Counted from the stretch's first letter, positions 8,707 to 17,530 are shown. The stretch is 64,000 bases of DNA from Burkholderiaceae bacterium 16 (GCA_000955785.1 JYOD01000111.1:1-64000), one strand, 5' to 3'. Notes: generated by a model from the letters alone, not told the origin. A program made the numbers and translations.

Positions 8707-8949
8707 GGCTAACCTCAGTCAGCTTGGGAGTTGTTTACATGAACGTCCACGCGTGAGCGACACGTGCAATGGTACATCAGTGACCTCCTTGCTCCGGCGT
8801 TCGCATCCCTACGCGCAGTGTGAGGAAATGGGGCGGTACCACTACTCACCCTGCGAGGCAGGGACCCTTTGCTTGTGCGACAATGCGATGCGTCGACATC
8901 GCGTGTCGCGCCCTAGTCGTTTGTCGATGATGAGCGGAGTCAGTTTTTG

Positions 8950-9954
8950 ATGACAGTTTCACCCACCTTAATCTCCGAATGGGGAGTCTGGGTAGTATTC
9001 CTCAGTGTCTTGGTCACACAACTTGGCGCGCCAGTTCCGGCCGCGCCGATGCTTCTCTTAGCTGGTTCGCAGGTAGCTGCTGGTTTCGTCTCCTTCGGTT
9101 CAGTATTCGTGGCAGCGGTCGCTGCCGTTCTTATTTCGGATGGGCTGTGGTTTGTGCTTGGGCGGCACTATGGTCGTCGTCTCCTCACACGTCTAGTCCG
9201 AGTATCTCTATCGCTGGACTCAAGTATACGGAAGACCCACGCCTGGTTCGAGCGGTACGGAGCGCCACTGCTGCTCGTGGCGAAATTCGTCCCCGGCCTT
9301 GGACTTATCGCGTCTCCGCTTTTGGGTACCACCAAAATTGACCGAAGAATTTTTTTCTCGTGGGACATCGCTGGCGGTGCGATGTGGTCGGGAGCGTGGC
9401 TCGCTGGAGGAACTCTTTTTGGCCCACAGCTGACAAGGATGATGTCTCTAATCAGTGCGCATGGCATAACTGTTGCAGAAGTGCTCGTCGCGGTCGGCGC
9501 ACTTTTCGCAGCATACCGGTGGATTCAGCGCCTGCGTTTTCGTCGCTGGCTCGCGCATATTCGAATCACACCGCAGCAGCTGGATGAGATGATGCGGTCC
9601 GAGCGTCCGCCTGTCATTCTCGATGCTCGCCCGCAAGCCGTCCGCCGGGCAGAACCGCACCGCATCCCTGGCGCGATACCGATTGACCTGGCATCACCCG
9701 AGAAAGTTGATGCGGTGCTGCTTGAACACGACCTCGTGGTCTATTGCGTTTGCCCTAACGAAGCAACGGCGAAAAAGATTTCGCATCAAGTGCGTCGAAA
9801 GGGATTCCGGCATATACGGGCCTTGAAGGGCGGTCTTGATGCGTGGGAACATCACGGCTATCCAGTAGAGCCGCTCCCGCTGGCGACCGAGCAGAAGGAT
9901 CCTGGAGACGATGACAAGGACGAAGTAACTGTGCGCGCCGTGGCTCCGAATTGA
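8950..9954 (+). CDS. DedA-family membrane protein fused to a rhodanese domain
   Basis: This is a 334-residue two-part protein. Residues 1 to about 200 form a DedA/SNARE-associated (VTT) domain with the conserved pattern E/Q-x-x-x-PxPxxP (TQLGAPVPAAP), the FxxRYGxxxLxxxKFxPGL stretch (FERYGAPLLLVAKFVPGL) and several membrane helices. DedA proteins are linked to lipid flipping and membrane-potential maintenance. Residues about 212-310 form a cytoplasmic rhodanese domain (VILDARPQAVRRAEPHRIPGA, then VVYCVCPNE) with Cys266 as the likely sulfur-carrying residue and Cys268 two positions later. GGAG lies 11 bp before ATG 8950. The fusion suggests sulfur or persulfide chemistry at the membrane, but that is inference. 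Confidence 0.85.
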   Translation: MTVSPTLISEWGVWVVFLSVLVTQLGAPVPAAPMLLLAGSQVAAGFVSFGSVFVAAVAAVLISDGLWFVLGRHYGRRLLTRLVRVSLSLDSSIRKTHAWFERYGAPLLLVAKFVPGLGLIASPLLGTTKIDRRIFFSWDIAGGAMWSGAWLAGGTLFGPQLTRMMSLISAHGITVAEVLVAVGALFAAYRWIQRLRFRRWLAHIRITPQQLDEMMRSERPPVILDARPQAVRRAEPHRIPGAIPIDLASPEKVDAVLLEHDLVVYCVCPNEATAKKISHQVRRKGFRHIRALKGGLDAWEHHGYPVEPLPLATEQKDPGDDDKDEVTVRAVAPN

Positions 9955-10263
9955 GAGACGACTACGACAGGAAGACTGAGCCAATGGAGGAGTTCGGTGG
10001 GTGCGCCAACCAGGGCGTCCGCTAACCCGAGCACGTCCCTCGTAGAGAACCAGTCAACTTCTATCGTTCTCTGGTACGCCACTTCATGCCAGGCCTCCGA
10101 ATCTCCTGCGCTTGCGGCCGCGCCAGGTAATCCGAACCGTGACCACGCCGGATGGCTACGTATTCGTCGGCCCCGCCCATTTCCGCGAAGATTTCGGGGC
10201 CGCCCGCCGAGCAGGCAGAGTTCATGGTCCGATCGCAAATGCCGCCGGCAGCGCGCCTCGAAC
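9955..10263. other. Intergenic stretch with no assignable gene
   Basis: About 310 bp between convergent genes. A minus-strand frame with GGPEIFAEMGGADEYVAI reads protein-like and could be the remnant of a small gene, but I do not recognise it and it has no good start. Confidence 0.35.
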
Positions 10264-11232
10264 TCAGGCGGCATACGAGCCGAACTCGATGTCGCACAGG
10301 ATGTCCCTGCGGATCGGCGACCAGCCCAGCAGACTTTGTGTTTTTTCCGATGACATGCGCTTGTTCAACGAAAGACTGACGCCGACCGGGCCGCCAGCAG
10401 CGTACATCTCCTCGAACTGGAGACTTGCCGTGCGACCGCCGGCTCCGATCATGCGGCTGACGGCCGCGGCGAGCTCCCGCTGGCTCACTTCACCGGCAAC
10501 GCCGTGCAGTACCGCGCCCGCGGGCGCGCGTTCGACCGCGAGACAATACAGTTCGGCGAGTTCATCGACATGAACGTATCCCTGCAGCGTGCCGCCTGAC
10601 CCGAGGTGGGGAGCGACGCCTAGAGCGCGGGCCATCCGGATGAGGGCGGGCAAGTCGTAGCTGCCGCCGTTTCCATAAACGAGGCCCGGACGCATCACGA
10701 TGCCCCGGATCCCCGAGGCGTTCGCGACTTCCTTCTCCGTCTCGACGCGCGCGCCCATGGCTGCGCCGAGCATTTCGACCAGCACAGGCGGCACATTTGC
10801 CGATACGGGGGCGACGACCGAGGGCGGCAACGGCAGGCTCACATCTTCATCGAAGACGTTTCGCGTCGCCTCGCCGCCATTGACGATGCCGAGGACCGCC
10901 GAGCCGCTGGTGAAGATCAGGGTCTTGCCCGATCCCTCGGCAGCGCCAAGCATGGCGCGAATCGCATCCCGATCCTGCGCGAACGTTTCAGCGCTGCCCG
11001 CCAGTGAGCCGATGCTTGCCGTGCTGACAATCGTGTCGACTTCGCTGGCCGCCCTGATCAGACTTGCGTTGTCGGCGAAGTCGCCGGCAACGGGGGTGAT
11101 CCCGGCGAGGCGAAGCCGCCCGGCGGAATCTTCCGATCGCGCGAGGCCGAAGACCTCGTGTCCACGTTTGACGAGCGCCTTGGCGGCGGCGCTACCGATA
11201 TAGCCGGTCGCTCCGGTCACGAGAATCTTCAT
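10264..11232 (-). CDS. NAD(P)-dependent epimerase/dehydratase family protein (extended SDR)
   Basis: This 322-residue protein opens with the Rossmann motif MKILVTGATGYIGS. It has an aspartate-bearing turn after the second strand region (VAGDFADNASL) and the extended-SDR segment MRPGLVYGNGG. The central catalytic Tyr-x-x-x-Lys is not obvious; the position expected for it falls near LGAAMGARVETEKE, so it may belong to the atypical SDR group (NmrA or YwnB-like) that binds cofactor without full catalysis. GGGGAG precedes ATG 11232. It is followed by nothing on the same strand, and the neighbouring SDR gene upstream (11417-12211) reads the same way, so the two may be co-transcribed from the LysR-controlled promoter. 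Confidence 0.8.
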   Translation of the reverse strand: MKILVTGATGYIGSAAAKALVKRGHEVFGLARSEDSAGRLRLAGITPVAGDFADNASLIRAASEVDTIVSTASIGSLAGSAETFAQDRDAIRAMLGAAEGSGKTLIFTSGSAVLGIVNGGEATRNVFDEDVSLPLPPSVVAPVSANVPPVLVEMLGAAMGARVETEKEVANASGIRGIVMRPGLVYGNGGSYDLPALIRMARALGVAPHLGSGGTLQGYVHVDELAELYCLAVERAPAGAVLHGVAGEVSQRELAAAVSRMIGAGGRTASLQFEEMYAAGGPVGVSLSLNKRMSSEKTQSLLGWSPIRRDILCDIEFGSYAA

Positions 11233-11416
11233 TGCGTTTCTCCCCGACGCGGTGGCGTTCTTTGCTGATGTTTCATATCCGTATCCAATTGATTTGAGAG
11301 TTAATGCCGCCGTCCGGAGCCGGCGAATCGTTGAGTTGCGCCTGCTTCGTGCACCCGTCTACCCGGCGATAACTCGCGCAGGATGATCGAGCGGTTGCGC
11401 AAATCTCCGGTTGCAT

Positions 11417-12211
11417 TCAGCCTTGAAGCCCCATTCTTCCAGTGGCCGTTGCCGCGAGGCGAACCACGAGCGTTCGGGGAATAAAGCGCGACAACCAAGT
11501 GGCCGCTCGCACGCTTGTCCGCCCCGGGTAGGCGACCGCTTTCCTTCGATCGAAGGCCTTGAGTGTTTTTTGAACAACCGATTCCGAGCTGTCCATGTCC
11601 TTGGGCGACATGTCGGTCGACACCCCGTCAAAGAAGCTCGTTGCCGTTGGCCCCGGGCAAGCTGCCGTCACATGAACGCCCGTGCCAGCGAGCTCATACT
11701 GCAGCGCCTCGCTGAAGAAAAGGACGAACGCCTTGGTTGCAGCGTAGGTGGCCATATAGGGAAGTGGTTGAAAGCTTGCGTTGGACGCGAGGTTGATGAT
11801 GCCGCCTCCGCCTCGCTTCGTCATTCCGCTGCCAAGCAGGTGTGTAAGCGCGGCGAGCGCATTAACGTTCACCTGGATCTCCGACTGTACCTTCGAGAAA
11901 TCCTGCGAGAGGAAGCTGCCGGTCAGACCAAGCCCCGCATTGTTGACCAGCAGATCTACCTGGATGCCGCTGCGCTCGAGTTCCTCACCGATCCGGATGG
12001 CGGCGTCGGGATTGGCCAGGTCGGCGCTGAGCGGGAGGCACTGCACACCGTATTTGTCGGTAAATTCCTCCGCCAGGGTACGCAAAGCATCACCAGACCG
12101 GGCCACCAGCACCAGGTTCATGCCTCGTGCGGCAAGTGTCTCCGCGAAGACCTTCCCTAGTCCTTTTGATGCTCCTGTAATCAGAGCGGTCGAGCCACGA
12201 TAAACAAACAT
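11417..12211 (-). CDS. Short-chain dehydrogenase/reductase (classical SDR)
   Basis: This 264-residue protein contains the TGxxxGxG cofactor site (ALITGASKGLGKVFA), the NNAG motif (LLVNNAGLGLTG), the catalytic serine in NLASNASF, and the YxxxK pair in YAATKAFV. Arginine-rich residues after strand two (LVARS) suggest NADP(H) preference. The substrate is unknown; similar proteins are often annotated as DltE-like oxidoreductases. AAGGAAGAGG lies before ATG 12211. A LysR gene starts 148 bp away in the opposite direction, which implies control by that regulator. Confidence 0.88.
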   Translation of the reverse strand: MFVYRGSTALITGASKGLGKVFAETLAARGMNLVLVARSGDALRTLAEEFTDKYGVQCLPLSADLANPDAAIRIGEELERSGIQVDLLVNNAGLGLTGSFLSQDFSKVQSEIQVNVNALAALTHLLGSGMTKRGGGGIINLASNASFQPLPYMATYAATKAFVLFFSEALQYELAGTGVHVTAACPGPTATSFFDGVSTDMSPKDMDSSESVVQKTLKAFDRRKAVAYPGRTSVRAATWLSRFIPRTLVVRLAATATGRMGLQG

Positions 12212-12243
12212 TTCCTCTTCCTTGTGTCGAGATGAACTTCAAG

Positions 12244-12273
12244 CCGATTCAATGGCCGATTCAATGGCCGATT
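12244..12273. repeat. 12-bp tandem repeat in the SDR/LysR intergenic region
   Basis: CCGATTCAATGG occurs twice head to tail, followed by a third partial copy CCGATT. It lies between the divergent SDR and LysR promoters, so it could be part of a repeated regulator site; each unit contains GATTC and CAATGG half-sites. Confidence 0.65.
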
Positions 12274-12359
12274 GCTGGATGTGGCACATTGTGCAAGGTC
12301 CGCCGGGCTTTGATAATTGGCCTACCATTTGAATCATCTTCAAAAGGAACGGAAATATC

Positions 12360-13301
12360 GTGGAGAACCTCGGCGACATCCGGCTTTTTGTTGAAGCGGC
12401 AAACCTGGGCGGGCTATCGGCCGCGGGACGGAAGCTGGGACTTTCTCCCGCGGCGGCGAGCGCACGTCTTGTCAAGCTGGAGGCGACCCTGAAGACGCGG
12501 CTCTTTGAGCGCACGACGCGCCAGTTGCGGCTCACGGAGGAGGGGCGAATGTACCTGCTCCATTGCCAGCAGGCGCTTCAGGCCCTGGAAGATGCCCATG
12601 CGGCACTACAGGCCGGCCGGAGCGTCGTGCGCGGAAAGGTGCGAATTTCGGCGACCTCCGATTTCGGCCGCCACATCCTCAAGGGTTGGCTTGACGAGTT
12701 CAACGTGCAATATCCGGAGGTGACTTTCGCCCTGGTGTTGTCCGATTCGTTGTCGAATCTGTTGCTCGATGACATTGACCTTGCCATCCGCTTTGGCGTG
12801 CCCCCGGATAGCTCGCTTATCGCGTGGCGCCTTGCGCCCAATCGACGCGTGCTCTGTGCGTCGCCTGGGTATGTGGCGACGCATGGGGCGCCCGAGCATC
12901 CACGGGATTTGGAGCGATTCGACTGCATCGTGCTGGGAACGGCAGCCGGGCTTGCGAACGACTGGCGGTTCACGCGCGGTGGCAAGGTCGAGACCTATAC
13001 CGTGCCCCTCGCAACGGCTCGAGAGACGAACGACGGCGCGCTCGCGCGCGAGTGGGCCGTGGCGGGTTACGGCATAGCGATGAAATCCGTATGGGACATC
13101 GGCGCTGATCTGCGCGCGGGAACATTAATGATTCTGATGCCGCAGTGGCGGTCTCCGGATGTTCCGGTGCATGCGCTGTATCACCGTAGCCGGTACATGG
13201 CGCCACGCGTCCGGGCGCTACTCGACTTCCTGCTGGAGCGCTTTTCCACGGTATCTCGTGACCTCGAGGTCTATTTAAACCCGGTCACTGAGGCAAGCTG
13301 A
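12360..13301 (+). CDS. LysR-family transcriptional regulator
   Basis: This is a 313-residue regulator with the helix-turn-helix FVEAANLGGLSAAGRKLGLS and AAASARLVKLEATLKTRLF, then RTTRQLRLTEEG at the dimerisation linker and a periplasmic-binding-like effector domain (KVRISATSDFGRHI, then DDIDLAIRFG). It belongs to the large group often called DsdC/AaeR-like that commonly regulates a divergent oxidoreductase. The start is GTG at 12360, right after AAAGGAACGG. It is divergent from the SDR gene and probably controls the two SDR genes in response to a small aldehyde, ketone or quinone. Confidence 0.88.
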   Translation: MENLGDIRLFVEAANLGGLSAAGRKLGLSPAAASARLVKLEATLKTRLFERTTRQLRLTEEGRMYLLHCQQALQALEDAHAALQAGRSVVRGKVRISATSDFGRHILKGWLDEFNVQYPEVTFALVLSDSLSNLLLDDIDLAIRFGVPPDSSLIAWRLAPNRRVLCASPGYVATHGAPEHPRDLERFDCIVLGTAAGLANDWRFTRGGKVETYTVPLATARETNDGALAREWAVAGYGIAMKSVWDIGADLRAGTLMILMPQWRSPDVPVHALYHRSRYMAPRVRALLDFLLERFSTVSRDLEVYLNPVTEAS

Positions 13302-13609
13302 AACAAAGTGGAGATCGACGTTACGTCGAATGAGAGGAACGAAGCGTATCCCCAAATGACACGGCCTATCTATGGCCTGCCGACGCAACCGCGTCATCCG
13401 CTTGCACGACGTTGTGCGTCTCCACCGCGTCAATCTTGCGTAGCAAGCATAACGATCTCGGCTGGAGCGTTTATCGCGATGACCGGCCACCCAGACGTCG
13501 AGACGGCATCGCTCCTTGTGGTAAAAATTGCCGAACTGCTGGCTGGAGAGATCTCGCCAGCAGTCGTCGAGTGCACTCGTGCACGGGCCTCCTCTTATTG
13601 CACTGCAGA
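13302..13609. other. Intergenic stretch without a recognisable gene
   Basis: About 310 bp between convergent genes. A plus-strand frame running into the end of the next gene has no family-like sequence and lies antisense to it, so I do not call it. Confidence 0.4.
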
Positions 13610-13900
13610 TCAGTTGGCTGCCGACGCCGCCTTCTCCTTCTTGCTCTTCTTCTTGCTCGACTTCTCCGCGGCCGGTGCCGAAGCGTCAGTCAGCTCGCTG
13701 CCCATGCTCTTGTTCGCGCCCTGGGTGTACGGGTCGAACTTGTCGCCAGCCTTGGCGCCCTCGGTGTAGGGGTCGAACTTCTCACCCGCCTTGGCCCCCT
13801 GGGAATACGGATCGAACTGCCTTCCGGTGCCTTGTGCCTGGGCGGCCAGGGAGGCAGCGCCGAGGGTGAGCGCGATCGCGGTCGCGACGAATTTGTTCAT
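13610..13900 (-). CDS. Secreted small protein with FDPYT/SxGAKAG repeats
   Basis: This 96-residue precursor has a clear signal peptide (MNKFVATAIALTLGAASLAAQA) with cleavage after AQA. The mature part holds three near-identical 14-residue units of the form [R/K]-x-F-D-P-Y-[S/T]-x-G-A-[K/N]-[A/K]-[G/S], then a tail rich in Ser, Ala and Lys (EKSSKKKSKKEK). The real start is ATG 13900 with AGGAG before it, although the frame is open further upstream. A second protein with the same FDPYTEGA core lies at 52283-52549. The repeats are acidic and aromatic, which would suit metal or surface binding, but no function is established. It stands alone on its strand. Confidence 0.75.
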   Translation of the reverse strand: MNKFVATAIALTLGAASLAAQAQGTGRQFDPYSQGAKAGEKFDPYTEGAKAGDKFDPYTQGANKSMGSELTDASAPAAEKSSKKKSKKEKAASAAN

Positions 13901-14268
13901 GATTTCTCCTGAAAAATGCCGCCCTCGGGCGGTCGGAATATCGGGCTGACCACGCCGGGGGCGGCAGCATGGGCCATGGGTCGCCAACTTCGCTCCCGGC
14001 TGTCAACTTGGGGCTTGCACGGCGAGATCCCTCAAGCCCCCCGTTACTATCTCCACGCTCGGATACTACAAGACGAGCGTTCAGATCCCAATGACATGAT
14101 TGTTGTAGAGAGCATTTGCATCGACCTGTGTCCATGGGTGACTGAACGACGTCATATCAACGAATAGGCTCCCGGACCGCGCCTCCGTTATTCCGAGGCT
14201 CCATAGCTCGAAAGCCCTTCCCTCCGCGCCCTGAACGACTACGCTCGCGAATCGGATTTCAGCTTAAA

Positions 14269-14330
14269 CAGCTGACTCCAGCTTTATGTAATAGCCACCC
14301 TTCTCCCCGCTAACTATCATCAAAGCCAAG
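14269..14330 (+). repeat. Dispersed repeat, copy A
   Basis: This is one of six diverged copies in the window, defined by a core reading CTGACTCCAGCTTTATGTAA and TAGCC, followed by CTAACTATCATCAAAGCCAA. It lies between the FDPYT protein gene and the unrecognised gene at 14372, close to the start of a run of truncated genes. Confidence 0.6.
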
Positions 14331-14371
14331 TGGGACGCTCAAGCGCCTCCAGTCGATAATTCGTTTGGCCC

Positions 14372-14668
14372 ATGGACCGCGTGATCCTGACCCTTTCGCC
14401 TTGGCGCGGGAATGTCCCGCACACTTTTCGCCAGAAGGAGCGTCAATTGTTCGACGATACGAGACAGTGGAAGGGCGATGCGCCGCCAGGCCAACCACGG
14501 GACCTGTATACGTGGACCATTGCCTGGTATGACAAGGCAGTCGAACTGGGCTTCATCGAGCCACCTTTCGAGCCCGATGATTTCTATGCCTGGCGGCTGC
14601 AGGGCTACTTCGATGCCAGACTGACACCCAGCGAAGCCGTTCAGGCACTGTTTGGCTGCAAGCACTAG
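14372..14668 (+). CDS. Unrecognised small protein
   Basis: This 98-residue protein is soluble and acidic to neutral, with many aromatic residues (LYTWTIAWYDKAVELGF, DDFYAWRLQGYFDA). It has no signal peptide or membrane segment. Composition and codon use look like a real gene, but no convincing ribosome-binding site lies before ATG 14372, and dispersed repeat copy A ends only about 40 bp upstream, so the native promoter or N-terminus may be lost. It is followed 24 bp later by a truncated cyclopropane fatty acid synthase gene in the same direction. I do not recognise the family. Confidence 0.5.
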   Translation: MDRVILTLSPWRGNVPHTFRQKERQLFDDTRQWKGDAPPGQPRDLYTWTIAWYDKAVELGFIEPPFEPDDFYAWRLQGYFDARLTPSEAVQALFGCKH

Positions 14669-14692
14669 GATGCATTTTGGCGAGGGACAAGA

Positions 14693-14995
14693 ATGTTCTG
14701 GGACAAGAAGCTTGCGCAGTGGGTGGAAGAAGCAAAGGCGAAGGCCAATCTTCCGGCGCGACTCGTGCTGTCGGATGGCCAGCAACACGACTTCGGCACG
14801 TTCGCCGCGCCGCAGGTCGCGCTGAAGGTGAATAGCGCGTCCGCGCTGCCGCTCCTGCTCGAACCGAGCCTCGACAATCTTGGCGAAGCGTACGTGAAGG
14901 GAAAGATCGACATCGAAGGCAAGTTGTCAGACATCATCAACATCGGCTACTCGCTCGCGCGTAGCAGCGAAGACGCTCGATTCCTGAGTCGGTGA
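14693..14995 (+). pseudogene. Cyclopropane-fatty-acyl-phospholipid synthase, N-terminal fragment
   Basis: The first 90 or so residues match the N-terminal domain of a CFA synthase (MFWDKKLAQWVEEAKAKANL, then LPLLLEPSLDNLGEAYVKGK and IDIEGKLSDIINI). The protein then runs into unrelated residues and stops at 101, whereas a complete enzyme is about 380-410 residues with an S-adenosylmethionine-binding methyltransferase domain. The catalytic domain is absent, so it is inactive. A good GAGGGACAAGA precedes ATG 14693, so the piece may still be translated. The deleted part is not present downstream. Confidence 0.8.
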
Positions 14996-15373
14996 TTCCT
15001 AGGTGTTCAAGAGCCTGTACAGTGGAATCAAAATATGCCCGCGATGTCCCCAAAGCGCCCATACCTGTGCGAATGAGGTGGGCGACATGTTCGATCGACC
15101 CCGCCGACCGGCTCCCAGTGCAGTGGTCACAAGATGCTGGCCAGCGCCAGATCGCCTTGCCCATTCTCGCTAACGCGAATCCGGATGCCGTTTGATTGGA
15201 TGTCCATTGTCATCTCGCTGCTTCGTCTGTTTGAGTGGATTCAGATGCGGTCCCTATTTGACTTGCTCGCCGTTCGAACCGTGTCGTTATCGAAGACACT
15301 GGCGTCAGAATTGATAATTGCCGTTTCGTGACCTGCAGTCGATAATGTAGTTATCGAATCAGGGGGACGGAAA
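14996..15373. other. Gap between two truncated genes, no gene seen
   Basis: About 380 bp between the broken CFA synthase and the broken LysR gene. AATAATTG-type AT-rich sequence just before 15374 (ATTGATAATTGCC, then GATAATGTAGTTATCG) looks like the promoter region of the LysR remnant; otherwise nothing is recognisable. Confidence 0.4.
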
Positions 15374-15807
15374 ATGGACCGATTCACGTCTATCGGCGTA
15401 TTCGTGGCCGCGATTGACGAAGGCAGCCTCGCCGCGGCCGCCCGGCGTTTCGGACTCTCGCCTGCCATGGCAGGCAAGTACGTGACCGCGCTCGAGACGG
15501 AGCTGAACGCGCGGTTGCTCCAGCGCACCACCCGCCGCCTGAGCCTGACCGACGTGGGGCACACCTATTACGACCGGTGCAAGCGGATTCTCGAAGCGTT
15601 TGACGAGGCGAATCGCGAGGCAAGCGATTCACAGCGCGCGGTGGGTTGGTCGCACTGCTACCCTCCTACCGCGCGACGGAGTTGACGATCCAGGCCGTCT
15701 ATCCGAGCACGCGTCACGTGCCACTCAAAGTACGCCGGTTCATCGAACAACTGATTGAAGCATTCGGTGACCAACCTCCTTGGGATCACCTGCAGCCGCC
15801 GCCTTGA
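15374..15807 (+). pseudogene. LysR-family regulator with the middle deleted
   Basis: Residues 1 to about 90 give a normal LysR helix-turn-helix and linker (MDRFTSIGVFVAAIDEGSLA, then RTTRRLSLTDVG). At about 15650 the frame changes, and the continuing frame encodes a C-terminal LysR end (LVALLPSYRATELTIQAVYP, then HVPLKVRRFIEQLIEAFG) with a stop at 15805-15807. The effector-binding core of about 170 residues between these two parts is missing. A protein of this type would normally be about 300 residues. This is an internal deletion with a frameshift, not simple truncation. Confidence 0.8.
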
Positions 15808-15836
15808 GACCATGCGGTTTCACGGTCTGCTTCGAG

Positions 15837-15873
15837 GGGCTAGCTTTGTATGGTCACACGACGAAGCTAGCCC
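15837..15873. repeat. 10-bp perfect inverted repeat with 17-bp loop
   Basis: GGGCTAGCTT at 15837-15846 pairs with AAGCTAGCCC at 15864-15873. It lies 30 bp after the stop of the broken LysR gene and 120 bp beyond the end of the lipid-transport operon. It could be a bidirectional transcript end or the scar of a mobile element end; there is no T-run. Confidence 0.5.
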
Positions 15874-15995
15874 GGTATGAGCCATCTCGTCGAGCAGACT
15901 AAGTTGGAGGCCAAGTCGGTAATAGCGGTGCTGCTGCATCTGGAGAACACCATAGCAGGATGGGCAGCTTCGCGGTGGCCATCGGTTCTCCACAA

Positions 15996-16607
15996 CTATG
16001 GCGCTGCCGCCCAGATAAAGACCTGCTCGATCAGCTGGTCGCTGGCATCCGAGAAAGCCTGTGCACCGCCGGCCGCGTCCGCCGTGCGTGCCGGCACCTG
16101 TACCCGGAACATCGCGCTGCGTACCTGCGGCGGGTTCGATGCGCTCAGCGTCGCGACCGCCACCACCCGCGCCTCGCTCTCGGTGGCGCTGGCGTAATGC
16201 TGGACGAACTCCACTACGCGCAGGCTGAGCGCGAGGGAACGTGGTTCCCCGGCTGCCCGCGCCGGTTGAGGCAAGGGCGGCGCCTGGGCGTAGGCGCGCG
16301 TCATCAGGTCTTCGATCAGCACCGGCGGCCGGTCGATCCATTGGTTTTGCGCGTAGACTTCGATTGCCTGGGCGGCCTTGTAGTCGAGCGAGTACAGGAA
16401 GCCAGTCCCGTTGATCCAGGATGCTGCCGTGACGCGCAGCTGCAGGCTGGGCGGAAGCTTGCCGGCGGCGGTCGCGGCACGCACCCCACCGGCAATCGAC
16501 CACCGGGTCGGTTGCGTGGGTGCCGAGGCGCAGGCCGCTAGCAGGCATGCAACCAATGCGCCCGGCACCAGGCGCGCGAGTGCTCTCTGGGGAAGATGTG
16601 CCGGCAC
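15996..16607 (-). CDS. ABC-type transport auxiliary lipoprotein (PqiC-like)
   Basis: This 203-residue protein carries a lipoprotein signal (VPGALVACLLAACAS; lipobox LLAAC), so it would be anchored by its N-terminal cysteine. The mature domain (FLYSLDYKAAQAIEVYAQNQ, then LIEDLMTRAY) resembles the ABC-type transport auxiliary lipoprotein family that accompanies MCE systems such as PqiABC and letAB-type transporters. It starts at GTG 16607, only 2 bp after the stop of the MCE gene, so it is the last gene of a four-gene operon. It probably links the MCE protein to the outer membrane. Confidence 0.82.
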   Translation of the reverse strand: MPAHLPQRALARLVPGALVACLLAACASAPTQPTRWSIAGGVRAATAAGKLPPSLQLRVTAASWINGTGFLYSLDYKAAQAIEVYAQNQWIDRPPVLIEDLMTRAYAQAPPLPQPARAAGEPRSLALSLRVVEFVQHYASATESEARVVAVATLSASNPPQVRSAMFRVQVPARTADAAGGAQAFSDASDQLIEQVFIWAAAP

Positions 16608-16609
16608 GA

Positions 16610-17500
16610 TCAGCCTCCAAATCCGACTTCGCCCGGGCCGGGCCTGGACGGATGCTTGCCGAAGATGATCCGTTGCGGGTCGTCCCGCTGCTGGACGGCG
16701 ACCTCATTGAGCGAGCTGGTCATTTCATCGACGCCTTGCAGTGACTGCTCCAACTGGGGAAGGATATCGCGGTCCACGCGCGCAGCAGAACGGTCAAGAC
16801 TGCTTGCCATGCCCTTGAAGCCGGACAGCGTGCCGGTGGCTTCGCGCTGCAAGCCGGCGACGTCAGTCTTCAGGTCTGCGGTAAGGCCGCGCAGGTCGCT
16901 CGTCAGGCGGTCGACCCCGCCCAGGCTTGTGCGGGCAGACTTGAGCAAGTCCGGCAGTTCAGTCGACGCGATGCGGACATTGTGCATGGTGTTCTGCAGG
17001 TCTTCGCGCATGGCCGGGTTGACGATCTCTATCAGCGCCTGCGTGAGCCGCCGCAAGTCGTCCACGGCTTCGGGCAAGGACGCGCCAACGCGCTGCAGCG
17101 ACGAGGGCTCCACCGGGATGGCGGCATTGTCCTGGTCAAGCTGGGCGCCGCCCCCGCTGTCCAGCAGTTCGATGTCCGACAGGCCCGTGATGCCCTGGCT
17201 GACCAGCCTCGCGGTGGTAGCGGTGCTTAGGCGCAGCGGCTGAGACAGGCGCGCCGTGATCAGCACCTGCTTCTGGTTCTTGGAATTGATCCGCAGTTCG
17301 GCCACCTTGCCGACGGAAATGCCGCGGTAAAGCACGGGCGCCTCGCGGTTGAGACCGCTCACGGATTCTTCGGAAATCAGCGTCAGGTCCTGGGAATACA
17401 TGTCGCGGGTGCGCCCCATCCAGACGGCAAGCGCGGCGCCTGCCGCCACCAGCACGACGAAGAAAATGCCTGTGAAAAGCGCATAGGTCTTGCTTTCCAT
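16610..17500 (-). CDS. MlaD/MCE-domain lipid-binding protein
   Basis: This 296-residue protein has one N-terminal transmembrane anchor (TGIFFVVLVAAGAALAVWMG) followed by an MCE domain (about residues 38-117: VSGLNREAPVLYRGISVGKV, with the typical GITGLSDIEL end). The long C-terminal part is rich in heptad-like helices. MCE proteins form periplasmic rings that carry phospholipids between inner and outer membranes. The order permease, ATPase, MCE protein, lipoprotein on the same strand fits a lipid or solvent-tolerance ABC transporter; it is distinct from the housekeeping mla operon, which also has mlaB and mlaC. Confidence 0.88.
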   Translation of the reverse strand: MESKTYALFTGIFFVVLVAAGAALAVWMGRTRDMYSQDLTLISEESVSGLNREAPVLYRGISVGKVAELRINSKNQKQVLITARLSQPLRLSTATTARLVSQGITGLSDIELLDSGGGAQLDQDNAAIPVEPSSLQRVGASLPEAVDDLRRLTQALIEIVNPAMREDLQNTMHNVRIASTELPDLLKSARTSLGGVDRLTSDLRGLTADLKTDVAGLQREATGTLSGFKGMASSLDRSAARVDRDILPQLEQSLQGVDEMTSSLNEVAVQQRDDPQRIIFGKHPSRPGPGEVGFGG

Positions 17501-17530
17501 GATGCCTCCCGTAGATTGGCCTCGCGACAG

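Noticed and set aside
9858..10274. A minus-strand frame containing GGPEIFAEMGGADEYVAI as a possible gene
   Set aside because: The piece reads protein-like but has no start, crosses the end of the DedA-rhodanese gene, and I could not assign a family.
14269..14330. Dispersed repeat copies as IS66 terminal ends because of a shared GTAA
   Set aside because: IS66 ends normally read GTAAGC with a different continuation, and the conserved region extends on both sides of GTAA, so the match is not specific.
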